From: VGSZ01 sp044349155
GTDB taxonomy: Bacteria; Myxococcota; UBA727; VGSZ01
Length of the DNA: 64,000 bases
Reading direction: 5' to 3'
NCBI GenBank assembly: GCA_044349155.1
Contig: JBIKRQ010000001.1
Location: 12,412 to 76,411 of the forward strand
The notes beneath the pieces were generated by a model. The model was not told the DNA's origin, searched no databases, and saw nothing but the letters and a program-made list of their open reading frames with translations. The translations under genes and the position numbers were made by a program. The stretch's first letter is position 1. Each line of letters opens with the position of its first letter. Below, one piece after another: positions 18,164-33,100 of the stretch.

Positions 18164-21100
18164 TCGCCACGCAGGCCGGGGGGCCCTCGCGACGTTTGTG
18201 ACGACGACCATCGTTGCTGTTCTGTGTTGCTTCAGCAGCGCCACGTCGGCGGAGCCTGTCGGCGTCTCTGTTCGCCAACCGATACGCGTCGGTTCTTCCA
18301 CCACCGTCGAGTTGAGCATCACCAGCAGCGGTGCCCAGGTCGCGGTGAGCGCGCACGGCGTCGACGCCGGTGGCGCCTTTGCCCAGGTTGATGGCGTGAC
18401 CACCGCCGTCGACGCCAGCGGCGTGGCACGCCTCTCGTTGCCGTTGCTGCGTGCGTTTCCTGAAGGTGGGCGCCTCGATGTCGACATCGTCGATATCGAT
18501 ACCAGCGGTACCCGGAGCCCGGCTGTTCGGCGCACCTTCGACGCGAAGGCTGCTGGGCCCCGCTTCGACGCAGAGCCCGCCGTCGAGATCAGTGCCGGTG
18601 GTGTCGGCGTACGCTTGAGCCACCCTACCGACGTGGTCCTCAGTGACGTGCGCATTATCCTCGCCAGCGCCGAAGCGCTTCGTGGCGTCAATGGCGACTT
18701 GCAGCGCGCCGCCGCGTTGTCGGTGTTGTCCGTCGGCCGCGTCACGACCCCAACGCGCGTTGGCGCGACGTCGACATCGTCGTTCTTTCCGCTGCTCGAG
18801 AGCCGATCGCTGCCTGCTGATGGTGTGGCGCTGGTAGAGGCGACGTTGAGCGACGCCTTTGGTCGCACGTCGAGCCGCTCGCTGGTGTCGTTCGTCGATA
18901 CGGGGGCACTCGACCAGTTGCTCAGCTTGTCGATTGGTCAGGGTCCTGTGCTGCTGTCGGCGGGGTTTGGCCAGCGGCTCGCGCTGCCGGTGACGGGGCA
19001 CTTTCTCATCGCCGGCGATGTCGACCTGCGCGGCGCCGAGTCGGGCGTCGTGTACACGTCGAGTGACATTGAGGTTGTCGCCGTCACCAGCGACGGCACC
19101 CTGGTCGCACGCAACAACGGCACAGCGACGGTGACGGCGCGGTTCGGCAGCGTTGAAGCCAGTGTCGACGTGATCGTGGACAGCACAGCAGAACTCGTGT
19201 CGTTGGCGATCGCCGCCGCAGACGGCGGGCCAGGCGCAACGATTGAGCTGCCACGAGCCGATGTCTCGCAACGCGTTCGACTGTTGGCGACCCTCAGCGA
19301 CGACCGCATTGTCGACGTCAGCGACGCCAGCACCATCTGGGCCAGCAGCGCGCCGGGCATCGTTCGCGCCGATCCTGGAGCGTTGTTGGTGGCGCGTGCG
19401 CCAGGCGAGGCAACGGTCACCGCCACACTCGGGACGCTGCAGGGGAGTGCCCGCGTGGTCGTTCGCGACGGCGAGCCCACCATCACCGTGAGTGCCGCGC
19501 AAGCTGTGGCTGGTGAAGCCTTCGAAGTCACCGCCTACCCCGCCGACGACATTGGCGTCGAGCGCGTCACCTTCTTCATCAACGGCGTCCCTGCCAACGT
19601 GCTCGAAGCCGCCCCATGGACGATTCAGCTGCAAGCGCCACCACGGCCCGGTGCGCAGATCACCGTGGCCGCCGTCGTGACCGACACGGCGCAACAGCCG
19701 ACCCGCAGCAGCGACGTCAATGTGTCTGTTGTTGCTGCTCCGGTACCGAGCGCCGTTGCTCTGTCGTTTGTGAAGCCGACGACCTCGAGCTTCCTGGTCG
19801 CGGGGCAGGGCACCACGCTGACGGTATCGGGGGGCTCGCAGCGCGGATTGCAGGCGGTCCGCTTCTACGCCGACGGGACACTCATTGGGACGTCGACAGC
19901 GGCACGTGTGGTCCTCGAGCCCGGCGTTGCAACCGCCGAACCGGTTCAACGGGTGCTGTGGGAAGTGGGCTACACGCCAGCGACGTCGTTGGCTGGTCGC
20001 GGCGTCGTGCTGCGCGCCGTTGGCGTGGAAGCGAGTGGTGCCGAGACTGCAGCGGCCGTCGTCGCTGTTCGCGTTCAGGCAGACACAACCGCGGCGATCG
20101 TGATGGCGGCGCCGCTGGCTTCGCCAGTGCAGGCAACCGTTGGGCGCGTGATGACCTTTAGCGGCACCATCGTCGACGACACGTTGGCGCTGGGGGCCCA
20201 ACTCACCCTTGTTGTCGATGAGCGCGACATCGCGTCGACGAACATCGTGGCGACGACAACAGATGGCAGCATCGCTGGCACGGCTCCGTTCGCTGTTCGC
20301 TTTGTTCCAACAGCGATCCGTCACGAGGTGAGCATCCGTGTCACCGACACGAACAACAAAGTGACATCGCGATCGTTCGTGGTGCTGACGACGACAGAAC
20401 TCCCGCCCGAGGTGTTGATCCTGACGCCGGTTGTGGGTGCTTCGTTTGCTGTCGGGCAGCTGGTGCAACTCAGTGCGGCGATCGTCGACGAGAGCGCATC
20501 GACGACGACGGTGCAGTGGTTCGTCAACGGCAGCCCTGTCGCCACCACAGACCCCACCGGCCTGACCGCGTCATTCCGCGCCGGCGTTGCGCAGGTTGGC
20601 GGACCGGTGACCATCGAGGCGCTCGCCACCGACGACACCGGCAACCCGCGACGTGCTGCGCGCGATATCAGCGTCGTGCCCGACACCAAGGTGCCGGTCG
20701 TGAACATCGACAGCAGCCTTTCGCCCAGCGTTGTCGTCAACAACGACCTGTTGGTGACGGTCACCGGACAGGACGAAGGCGGCATCGACCGCTTTGAGTT
20801 GCTCGTCGACGACGTGCTGGTCGCGAGCACCAATGCCCCGGGTCAGGCTGGCGACCTCGACGTGGCGCATCTCCTCGTCCCCCGGGCGCAACTGGCTCGC
20901 CTCGGAGCGCACACGCTCAAGGCCCGTGCCTTCGACAAGGCGCAGAACCCGGGCGCATCCCCAGACGTGGCCATCTCGGTCGTCGCTGATGGCCCCCCTT
21001 CGGTGGCAATCGCCAACAACCGTCGGGTTGTCACCGGCAGCACCTTTACGCTGGAAGCAACAGCAAGCGACGACACCCGGGTCGTCGAGGTTGAACTCCA

Positions 21101-24100
21101 GTGCAACGGCGTGACCACCGTTCGCACGGCGCCGCCCTACACGGCACCTTGCACAGCACCGCTTGCGCCAGGACCGCTCGAGGTTGTGGTCACGGCGCGC
21201 GATGCGACGCATGCGACGACGGCGTCGAAGACGCTCGCGGTCGTTGCCGACACCAAAGAACCGTTGGTCTCGATCGCGCCCACATCGCTGTCGCCCCACT
21301 TCGTTGGGCGTCCGCTCACGGTTGAAGTGACTGCGAGCGACGACACCGCGGTCGCATCGATATCGCTCACCCTCGATGATGTTGTTCTTGGCCCGCCCCT
21401 CCGTCGTCGCATCGGTTTGTACGAGGTGGCGTCGTGGTCCTTGCCTGGCGCCACTTTCGCGAACGCCGGCCAGCGGCTGCTGGTCGCGAAGGTCGTCGAC
21501 AGCAGCGGCAACCCCACCGAGCGGAGTTCGACGCTGTTGGTGGTGACTGATCGGGCGCCTGTCGTGACCATCACAGAGCCGGCGGGGCGGAGCATCCACA
21601 AGGAAGGCGACGACGTCACGATCGCCTGGAGTGCCAGCGACGATGACGGTCTCGTTGGTGCCGTCGGCGTCTCGGGCGGCGTTTTTCAGGGGGTTTTGCC
21701 AACCACGACGACGCCGACCTCGTTGCGTGGTCAGCAGGTGACCGTGGTGCAAGGGCCGACACGCAGCGCCGAAGCGAGCGTCGGGATCGCTGCGAAGGAC
21801 ACCGCTGGTCAGGTCACGATCAAGACTGTTGACCTCACCATTCGCGCAGACCTGGAACCGCCGCAGGCCACGCTCGTGCAGCCTGCACTCAGCGCAACGC
21901 CGATCGTTGTCTACGCCGGTGGCGCCCTGGGCATGCGTGTTGAGGGCACCGACGACGTGCGCATCCAGCGGGTTGAGGTCGCCATCGACGGCGTGCCGCT
22001 GGCCTCGCTCGATCGCATTTCCGAAGTTCTCGAGACAACGCGCTTCCCCGACCCGTTTCAGCCGGGTCAGACGACGACGTCGAAGCTGCGTCGGAGCGTG
22101 TTTGGCGAAGTGGTCTCGCTCGCTGGGGTTGCGCAGGGGCCGCACACCCTCAAGACGACCGTCTACGACCTCGCGAACCCCGTGACGCTGCGCGAAGTGC
22201 AGATCGATGTTCGTCCGTTCACCGACGACCAAAAGCCGGTGGCCACAATCGTGTTGTCGCCCACGCCCGACACCTGCGTTATCAACGCCACGATCGATGT
22301 TCGTGTGACCGCGACCGACAATGTTCGTGTCAGCAGCATGACTGCAACAATCGGCGGGGAACAACGCGAGGTCATCGGGGGAGATGCAACCTTCCCCTAC
22401 GTCGTCGCCGGCCCCGTTGGTGCGCGCCGCTCGTTTTCACTGGTGGCTCGCGACGCTGCAGGAAATCAGGGCACCGCCTCGGCGTCGTGCCTCGTTGTCG
22501 CCGACGCCGCGCCGACGGTCGCTGTGACCACGCCGGCATCGGGCGACGTGGTGTACCCAATGGAGACCGTGAACGTCTCCAGCCGCGTGTTCGACGACCG
22601 TGGTGGCACTCGTACGTTTGCGTTCGCGGCGACGGCACTGCCGAGCGTGGTTGGTGGCGCCGTGGCGGTGGGGATCAGCAGCGCACAGCGGTCGCTTGCG
22701 ATCGACGCGGGCGGGGGCGGCGCCGACGTGTCGGTGAGCGCCGGCGTCGTGACGGTGGTGCCGCGTGGCGCCGTTGGGGAAGCGCCCCTGCGCGTGACGT
22801 TCGATGCACCGTCGCGGTGTTCGATCCACAGCGTGTGGCGTACGCGCCTTGGCGCTGACTCCAGTGCTTTGGCGACATTCGTTGAGCAAGCCGAAGCGCT
22901 CGCTGTCGAACACGATTGCCGTGGGTCTGTTGAACTCGACGTTCCCCACAACGACATCGACGTCGTTGCAGTGCAGGTCGACTTTAAAGACGGCGCGCAA
23001 GTAGAGGTTGGCTACGTCGATCGTGTTCCAAGCAGTGTTTCGTACGCCGATGGTGCGGACGCGTTGGCCGTGGCGCTGCGTGGGGCAACGGTGCTGGCGC
23101 CGACGACGACGACCGTGTCGGCTCCGCTGCGCATCCCCGCAGCAGTCAGCCTGTTTGTTGGCACCGTGGCCATCGACGTTGTTGGTCAGAGCACGCTTGG
23201 GGTCAGCAGCATCTTCGTCGAAGAAGACGAGACCGCTCCGACCGTGACGATCGGCTCGCCGGTTGCGGGGCGCTCGTTCGTCGAGGGCTACGAGCTGCCG
23301 ATCGAGGTGTCGTCGGTCGACCGGCTCGCCACAATTGACGTTAGCGTCCTCGTCAACAGCACCATCGAGTTGCCCGCTCGTTTCACAGCAGGCTCGGCCT
23401 GGGCGGCTGTGCATCTGCCATCGGTGCTCAAGCAGGAGCGCACACTGTCGATGGTCGCCACGGCCGTCGACGAAGCTGGCAACCGCAGCACATCGGCGCC
23501 TGTCGTCGTCAACATCGTTCCCGATGCGCGCCCCGCCATCGCATTCACCGAGCTGCGTTCGCCGGTTCAGAGCTATGATGAAGCGGCCTTGTCAGGTGGC
23601 GTCGTCGACATCTTGCAGGGGCAGCGTGTCGCAGTCGCTGCAACCTGTACGGACGACATCGGTGTGCAAACGGTGTCGGCCACGATCGACGGCACCGACC
23701 TGCCGCTGACCCGCTCGGGTTCGTCGGTGCAGATGGCGTGGGATGTGCCGCTGGGCGCTGACGGGACGCCTCACGTCCTCGTGGTCCGTGCAGGTGACGG
23801 CACGGCGTTCACAGAGCGTTCGCTGGTCCTCGTTGCCTTGGTGCCGAAGGCGCCAGTCCTTGGCATCGTCGCTCCGGCGGCCGAGCAGCCGTTGCCCGAA
23901 GGCAGCATCCGCTTCGTCGTTGACGCGATCGCTGCCGACGACACCGAAGTCGCGGCGGTCGACGTGCTGCTCGACGGTCAGCTCGCGCTCACCATCGATC
24001 GCGGCGAGGCACTGTCGATCGGTGAGGTCGACGATGCGGGCGTCGCCAAAGCGACAGACGCCGCGACGCAAATGGTGCTCAACGAGATGGACCCGGAGCA

Positions 24101-27100
24101 CCGCGATGCGCGTTCGGTCCTGAGGTTTGGTGGCACCATCGACCTGCTGCCCGGCTTTCTCGTCGCTGGCGAGCGCAGCAGTTTTGTTGTCACCGTTGTT
24201 GCGCGCGACATCGAAGGCTACGAAACGAGCGCCGAGCGCACCGTGGTGTTGGTCGATGATCAGACCCCGCCCCACGTCGTGGTGTATCGCCCCGGGCTGG
24301 CCGCCGCGGTTCACGAGAACGCCCTGCTCGAGGTCAACTTCGATGCACGCGACGACGTGTTTGTTGCCGCTGTTGAAGTGCGCGCCGGTGACCTGACCGC
24401 CGCCTTTGATGACCTGGAGATCGTCGAAACGATCGGCGGCTTTGACCTCGACAGCGTGAGAACTGCCGAAGGCAACGACGTTGTCTTCGGCCCGTTCACC
24501 GTCGATGTGCCGGCACCTGCGAAAGCACCAGACGTCGAGGACTTTGTTGTCGCGATCGTGGCCACCGACGTGAACGGCTTGCGCAGTGCCCCCGAGTACA
24601 TTGTGGTGAGCCTGAAGCCCGACACCAGACCAAACCTCTCGCTCGATGTGTCGACCACGGCCGTTGTGGGAACGACACTCCCCGTGCACGCCGACGCGTT
24701 CGACGACGTCGGTGTTACCCAGGTCGAGCTCACCGTGAATGGGCTGTCGTTTCAGGTGTTGCAGCGTCCGCCGTGGACGTTCCTGGTGCCGCTCACAGCG
24801 GTGGGCACGATCAGCCTCGATGCGACCGCGATGGATTCCGCTGGCCACGTCACCCCGCTCGCTGCACCCGTTGCTGTCGAGGTGAAAGAAGACACGGCTC
24901 CAGCGGTGCGGGTGTCTTCGCCACAGAACCACGACATTCGCGTCGAAGGTCGACCGCTGCTGGTGCAGGTTGCAGCGAACGACGATGTCGAGGTCGCCGG
25001 TGTCAGCCTCAACGTCGTTGGCCTGCCACAACCGCTTCGTTTGGCGAGTGCCGCAGCACCGTGGGTGTTTTCGATTCCGCTGCCGTTTGGCTCGGCGGGA
25101 CGGCAACTTTTGCTGACGCCAACTGCAACCGATAGCCACGGCACGTCGACGACAGGCGAGACGATTCAGGTCGACGTTGTGGCCGACCGCGCAGCGCCCA
25201 GCGTCGCGTTCCTCGCACCCGCCGACAACTCGCGCCTCGTTGGTGGTCGGCCTTTTGAAATCGACATCGACGCCGACGACAACGTGGGTGTGCAGCGCGT
25301 CGAGGTCGTGGCTCTGATCGGCGGGACGCCAACGCCACTCCCCAGCATTGCCGCTCCGCCGTGGCGCACCGTGTGGATGGTGCCCACCGCCGTCGGTCCG
25401 GTGGTACTGCGTGCGACGGCGTTCGATGCCTCAAACAACGCGACACCGACGGAAGTCCTTGTGACCGTCGACGACGATACCAAGCCGCTCGTCTCGCTCG
25501 TTGGTCCTGCGAAGGTCACCGCCGGCGTGCCGTTTTCTCTGACCGCAGAACCAAAGGACGACACCGGCATCGCCTACGTTTCGTTCCGCGCCGCCTATGG
25601 CACTGCTGAACCCGTCGAGATTGGTCGGCGCTACCAGCAGCCCCACACGTTGATTCACACCGTGCCGAAGGCACTCATCGGCACCGCGGTGACCTTCTCG
25701 GTGGTGGCGATCGACGACGCACAGCAGCCGGGCGATGCGGCGATTGAGCCATTGGTCGTGCAGGCGGACACGCCCCCGACCGTCGCTGTCAGGCGCCCCC
25801 AGAGGGACACCTTCGTCTTTTCCGGTCGGAGCATGCAGCTCGAGGTGGATGCCTCCGACCTCGAGACCAACGTCGCCGAGGTCAGCTTCTTCGTGAATGG
25901 TCGTCGCGTTGCGACCCGTACCGCGCCAGCGGGGCTGCCGGGGTTGTCCCACACCTACGTCGCGCCCTTCATGGTTCCGGTCGGCGTTGGCAATCGGCAG
26001 TTCAGCATGTGGGCGACGGCGACCGACTCGTCTGGCAATCCTGCGATGTCAGAAGTCGTCACCTTTGGAAGCATCGTCGACACCGTACGCCCCGATGCTG
26101 CGCTCGTGAGCCCAGCGTCCCTCGACGTGCTCACCGCTGGGACACCCACCACGTTGCAGGCCACGGCCCTCGACAACGCGTCAATTCAGAAGGTCGCCTT
26201 CGAAGTCGGTGGCTCGCTTGTGGGCGAAGCGACGGTGCCCGTCGTCAGCGTTGCCGGGCAGCCGCAATATGAGTTCGATTGGCGCGTGCCGACGCAGCCG
26301 GGCCAGCTCGTCGAGGTCGTCGCTGACGCCAGCGATCCGACGGGCAACCACCGCCGCACGGCACCGGTTTCGTTTGAGGTTGGCCTCGCGCCCGCCACCT
26401 CGGTGCCGATGAACTCGGTGTCCGTTGCTGCGATCACCCGCGATGGGTTCGTCGCAGCGTTCAACACGGTTCCGCGACCAACCATCGAGCTGAAGCGTGT
26501 TGGCACCTCGACGACGACATCGCTTGCGTCCATCGCCCTTGGTGACCAAGAGACCGTGCAAGCACTCGCGACCGATGGCCGCCTGCTGGCTGCCGCTGTT
26601 GCTGTTGCAGGCACGACCACCTTGCGCGTGTACGATGTTGGTCTGCCGACGGTGCCCGTGCTGCGCTCGACGCTGGCTTTGAACGAAGCCGACGTCGCCG
26701 GCATGCTCCTCGACGACGGCATCCTCCACATTGCGTCGCCTTCTCGTGGCGTGACGCGTGTGTCGCTGCGTACCCCCAGCGCCCCGCTGCGGCTCGACAC
26801 GACCCCGACGGTCGGCAGTGCCCATGCGCTCGCGATTGCCGCCAACCGCTGGCTCCTCGTTGCCAGTGATGGCGGGCTGCGCATCCACGATCTGCGTCAT
26901 CCACGTCTGCTCGAGGTTGCCTTCGTTCCGGTGCCTGGCGGCGCGCGCTCTGTCGCGGTTGATGGCAACCGCGCCTACGTCGGTGGTGCTGATGTTTCTG
27001 GATCGCTGTGCGCGATCGACCTCGCCGATATCAACGTCCCGTACATCGTCAGCATCGGCACGCATCGCCCGCGTCGGGCGGACCACCTGTCGAAGGGGTT

Positions 27101-30100
27101 GGCGTTTGTTGATGTCGAGGGGCAGCTCGTCATCTCGGTCGCCGACGTCATCGATCAAGACGCCCGCGCGGTGAAGGGCCTCGTGAACGTCGCCACGACG
27201 AACAATCCGACGGCGGTCTTGTACCGCGCGAACCAACCGCGATCGCTGACGGAAGCGGCGACGTCGCACGCCCGCCCCGTGGGGATCGCCAACGGCCGCA
27301 TTGTCAGTTTCGCTGGCGACAGCCTGCAAACGTTCGTTGTTCCGGCGCTGACCATTGTGGGCACAACGCCAGGCGACACAGCGTTGGCCGCAACAGACGC
27401 GGTGGTCTCGGTCCGCTTCAACACTGCTGTGGTGTCGTCGTCGGTGACCGCGACCTCGTTTGCGGTGCACGCTGGCGATCTCACGGGGCCAACCGTGCCG
27501 GGTGAGGTGCGTGTTGTTGGTGACCTGGTCACCTTCACGCCTGCGTCAACACTCGACGAAGCCGCCGGCTACACCGTCGTGCTCAAGGGCGGTGCGAGCG
27601 GCATCTCAGGTGAGCAGACGCACCTCCTCGCCGACCACAGCTTCCGTTTCCAGACCGCCACGTCGTCATCAGACGCCCCGACCATCGCACTCGTCAGCCC
27701 AGCGGCAGGCACGGTGCTTGGCGGGACCGAAGTCATGATCGCCGGCGCTGGCTTTCAACCGGGGGCCACCGTCGCGTTTGGCGTCGAAGCGTCGCCGGCT
27801 GTTCGCTTTGTGTCGCCTGGCGAGCTGCGCGCTGTGACGCCGCCCGGGCCGAGCGGCCCCGTCGCGATCACCGTCGTGAATCCCGACCAACAAGAAGACT
27901 CCGTTTTGGCAGGGTGGCTCTACCTCGACGGCGTTTCGGTCGGCGGGGTCGCGCCCAGCAGCGGGCACCTCGCAGGCGGCGATGATGTTGAGCTGACCGG
28001 CAGTGGCTTTGCTCCAGGCATGGCGGTGTGGTTCGACGACCAGCAGGCCTCAAACGTGCGCGTCGAATCAAGCGGCCGCGCGCTGGTCACCACGCCCCCG
28101 CACGCGTTTGGCCCGGCAGACATCGTCGTCGTGGTGGAGGGTGAGCAAGCGGTGCAGCCTGCTGGCTTCTTCTACTCAGACCTCAGCGTGAGCGCCCGCG
28201 TCTCGCGCTACGAGCCGGCGATCGATGGCTCGGTCCGCCCTGTCAACAAGCTGCCAGGGCGGTCCCTCGCGCTGACTGCTGGCCCCGCCGACGACGTCGT
28301 CGTGCTGGGAGCGGCTGCCATCAACACCGCCGCAGCAAACATCGCAACGTTGTTGTCGACGAGCCGCGCCGGCGCGGTCAACATCGTCGACCCCGCCGGT
28401 CCGGTCATCGTCGGCGGCATCGATCTGCCGTTGCCATATGCGCCAACATCGATCGCAGTCTCGCGCGACGGCAGTACGGCGTGGGTGCTCGCAACGGGGG
28501 CCACCCTCGTCGATCTCGAGCTTGCTGGAGAAGGTCGCACGGCGCTGTTTGTGTTCGATCTCACCATGCCCACTGCGCCACAACTGGCGACGTCGTTGCA
28601 GGTGAGCCGCACTGGCACTGGCGCGGGCACGCTTGCGCTGATCGACGACGTGCTCTTTGCGGCACTCGGCTCTGACGGCGTCGGCGTGTTCAGCACCGCT
28701 GTGCCCACGTCACCGACGTATCTTGGTGCTGTGCAAGGCTTCGTGGTCGCGGGGCGCTCCCGTGATCTTGTGGTCGACCACGTTGCTGCCGACGGTCCGC
28801 GCTTGCTTGCGGCGGACGCGCTCGCCGCCGTGTCGGTGGTGCTCGACACGACGCGCGCCGGCCTGCCTGTCCTGCGCGCCACCGGTGCGTCGTTCACTGC
28901 TGCAGCCTCGCGCGCAGACTTCATCTGGCGGGTTGTGCCCGCGGGACGCGACGCCACGCTCCTGCAGCGCCTCGCTGGCCAGCCAACATGGGCTGTGCAG
29001 GACACGCGCGGAGCGGCAATCGCAGGCACGCGTGCGAGTCACGCGAATCTGCTGGCGTCGACGAGTGCTGTGGCGTCGTCTGGTGAAGGAGGCGGAGCTC
29101 TCGAGCTCTTTGGCGCGCCAGATGCTGCCATGAAGCACATCGACGCCGTGTCGCTGTATCCGGCAGCGATGTTGACCGGCGTCCAGATTGCTGGCGGTCG
29201 CGCCGTCGTTGCCGTGCAGTCGTCGGTCACAGCCAATGAGCGCGAGTTGAGCAACGACGCACTCGTGATCGTCGACTTGCCCTTCCCGCTCGTGGTGGCC
29301 ACAAGCCCCGCCGCGAACGCAACTTCGGTGTCGCCGGCGACATCGATCGACCTCACGTTCTCGCGCGACATCGACAACGTTGTTGCGACCCTGGTCGCAC
29401 GCGATGGTTCTACCGATGGCCAGGCCGTCGATGTGTCGGTCTCGACCAGCGGCAAAGTCGTCCACCTGCAGCCACTGCAGTCGCTCGCGACCTCAACGAA
29501 CTACGAGGTCAAGCTCACGTCGGCCATGTGCTGTGCGCGCGCGACATTGCCGGCTCCGTTCACGTTCCGCTTCACGACTGGCACTGTGGCGACGTCGAGC
29601 GAGCCGGTGATCGCGGCGCTCGCGCCACGCACGGGCAGCGTCGATGGCGGTGCTGCCGTCACCATCACGGGTCTTGGCTTCGAAGTCGGCGCCGTCGTCA
29701 CCGTCGGTGGCGAGGTCGCGACCGTCGAGCATGTTGATGCCACGCAGATGCGCTTTGTGACTCCGCGCGGTGTTGCTGGGGCCGCAACTGTTGTTGTGAC
29801 CAACCCGTCGGGGGCGCAGGCGACGCGAGTTGGCGGCCATATCTACCTCGACAACCTCGCGATCGACGCCCTCGAGCCCGCTCGTGGCTCTGTTGAAGGT
29901 GGCACCGAAGTGCTCGTGCGTGGGCGTGGTTTCGCGCTTGATAGCGACGTGACGGTGCATTTTGGTGCAACGCCGGCGCGCACGGTGCGAGTGCTCGGGC
30001 CGACCCTGCTGCGGGTCGTCACACCCGGCGGCACGCTCGGCTCTGTCGACGTCACGGTCGACAGTGGCGGCCAACGCGCCATTGCTGCCGCGGCCTTCAC

Positions 30101-33100
30101 GTACGACGCACCCACCGCCAACAGTGTCGAAGTCGGTGGCGTCGTGAGCGACATGGCGCTGGTGGGAGACTACCTCGTCGTTGCCGCGGGCACCGAAGGT
30201 CTCAAGGTGCTCGACACGACGGGGCGCTATCGCTTTGGGCCATTGGCAGGCACGTTGATTCCCCCCGAGCGACGCAGCCGTCTCGTCGACGAGAACGGCG
30301 ATCGCATCGACGACCGCGTTGTCGGGACGTGGTCAAGTGCTTCGCATGCAGTGCGACGTCTCGCGCGTGCGCCGGGGCATGGTGGCGATCGCCTGCTCGT
30401 CGGTGCGACCGCTGACTCGCTCGTGCGCGTGTTCGAACTCGATCTGAGTGCACCCGAAGCGCCGGCGCTGCAGCACGAAGAACTGGTCACCGGTGCGAAG
30501 GTGCTCGGAGACATCGACCTCGACGGCGAGCGCCTGCTCGTGGCGACGGATGTCGGCGTCGTTTCCTACGATGTCAGCGGCGCACCATTTGAAGTGGCAC
30601 GCACAGCGACCTCGACGACGGCGCTGGCCGTGACCGGTGGCGTCGGCGCTTTCGGCAACAGCGCCGGCGCGACGCTGTTTGACGGGCACGCACCAGTCCC
30701 CAACGGCGGAACAGCATTTGCCGTCAACACGCGTGCGCTCGACGTTGCCGCAGACGGCTCGGTGGTCGCAGCGACCCCAACCGGCGTCGCCGTCTTCGGC
30801 TTCGGCATGCCCCTGACGTCGTCGTTGTTCGCGACCGGCGCGTACGACATCGACCTCGTCAACGGGATCGCGCACGTGGCGAGCGGTTCCGATGGCGTTC
30901 GCGTGTTTGCCGTCGATCGCGGCAGGCTTGAGTCGCTCTATGCGATCGCCCCAGCGTCGAGCGGATCGGTTGAGGTCGTTGCCACCGACGGCCACCAGAT
31001 TGCTTCGGCGCGTCGTGCCGACGGGCGCTGGTTCATCGACTGGACCCTGCACGGCGACCTCATGCTCACCAGCAGCAGCATCGCTCCCGATGCGGTGCTC
31101 GAGCACGACCCCAGTCCCATCACCCTGTCGTTCTCGCGCCCCCTCGACGCCTCGACCGTGCCGTTGTCGACGACGTTGACCATCGGCAACGAGCGCATTT
31201 CCATCGCTGTCGCCGGTGGCAGCCTCGCTGCACCGGTGAGCACGCTCAGCATCGTCGCCGGCACGTTGCCATCCGGCGGTGTTGGTGAGCTTCGCATCGC
31301 GGGCTTGCGCTCCGTCGACGGTCGCACGCTCCGCCACGACATCGTCATCCCGGTGACCACGGCGCGCAGGGCAGGCGTGGCTCCCGTCCTCTCCACCGTC
31401 TCGCCCCGCCTGATTTCCACGAAAGGCGACACCGTCGTCGTCTTGTCAGGTCAGGCATTCGATGAGCCCGTCGTCACCATCGGCGGCTTCGAAGCAACAG
31501 TTGTGTCGTCGGAAGCGCGCGAGATCGTTGTGCAAGCGCCCGAGGGACCGCGTGGGCTCGCCGATGTTCAGGTGACAAATGCCAGCGGCCTGCACGACGA
31601 GCTTGTTGGTGGCTGCGTCTACGTCGAGCCAATCGCCGTCGACAGCGCAACGCCGCGGTTCCTGAATCCCCTCGGCGGTACGTTGGTGACCATCCGCGGC
31701 CATGGCTTCATGCGCGCGGGCCTTGAAGCTCCGACTGGGCCGACTGTGTTCTTCCGCGGCGTCCCTGCGGTGCAGGTGATCACGCGCTCCGACACGCTGC
31801 TGCAAGCTGTCGCTCCCGCAGGGACGTTCGGTCCTGTTCCCGTCGTGGTTCGCGACGCGGCTTCGAAGCGAGCCGAGGGCCCCGTGCTTGGCTACGGCCT
31901 GACCAGCACCCACAGCGAGCGCGTCAGCGGCACGACGGTGTCGTCGATCGATATCGACGAGAGTCAGCCTGGCTACGCCTTCGCCGCAGGCGGTGCGAGC
32001 AACGGTGGCAACCGCACACCACGCCCGTTCGTTGGTCCGCTCATGGGGGCAGGCACCATCCCGACGACGACGAGCGCCATTGGCTTTGACATCAGTGGCA
32101 GCAACGGCCCGAAGACAGCCCTCGCGGCATTCAGCGCGCTGTCGGACAATCCGGCGGAAGAAAACCTGCTCGCTGACCTCGTCATCGCGGTGCTGAGCTT
32201 CCGCACGCCAAGAACCGTGGCGTTGCCTGATGTCGACCTCATGCCTGACAGCCACGACACGCTCGTCACCGGCGACCGCGTCCTGGTGGCGAATGGTGAA
32301 GCTGGGCTGGTGAGCCTGGCGATGACCGGCGAGGGCACCACGGCGTCGTTCTTCCGAGAGAGCTCGACGCAAGCACAGCTCGCCCGACGCGTGGCGCTCC
32401 GTGGGCACACGGCACTGGTGACGGGCATCGAGATGGGCGTCGACCCACCACCTGACGACCAGGACGGCTGCAACGGAACGAAGCCTGCAAAGAATCAGGA
32501 CGGGACTGTTCAGATCGTCGATCTGCGCCAAGCCAACGACCCGGTCACCGTTGGTGCGCTCGCTGGCGGTAACGCCATCGACGTCGCCGTGGCCCGCGCA
32601 GGCCATGCCGCAGTCTTGTCATCGTCGCTGAAGGGGGTGCTGTACTGCCCACCGAGTGCGGCGCAGATCGCCTCGGGCAACCCGCTGCCACAACCGCCAG
32701 AGTGGTCGCTCGACGTGCTCCCCGGTCACAACACCTGGAACCAGTCGTGGGCACGCATCGATGTGCTCGGCGCTGTGTCAACAAACGCCGTGCTCAAGGC
32801 GCAACTGTCGCTGACCGAAGACGCCGCAGACGTGGTGTGGATCACCGATCGCGTGCTTGCTGTCGCCGTCGAAAGCGGCGTTCGCTTCTACGACGTTGGC
32901 GCGCGACTCACACAGGTCGCCTTCGTGCCCTTCGACGAAACGCTGATGGCCGTACCCGGCAAACCAAACGCGCTCGAACTCGTTGGCGACGTCCTGTTTG
33001 TCGCCTCGCGCGGTGGCGGCGTGGTCTTGATCGACGTGCGCAAGCCGACCGTTCCTGACGTGCTCTCGGCGGGCAACACGGAAAACGCCATCGACGTCGA

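Noticed and set aside
18024..20468. 814-codon minus-strand frame inside the giant gene
   Set aside because: Antisense shadow rich in Arg/His/Gln; no start signal or domain. The same applies to 35019-36962 and 40668-42899.
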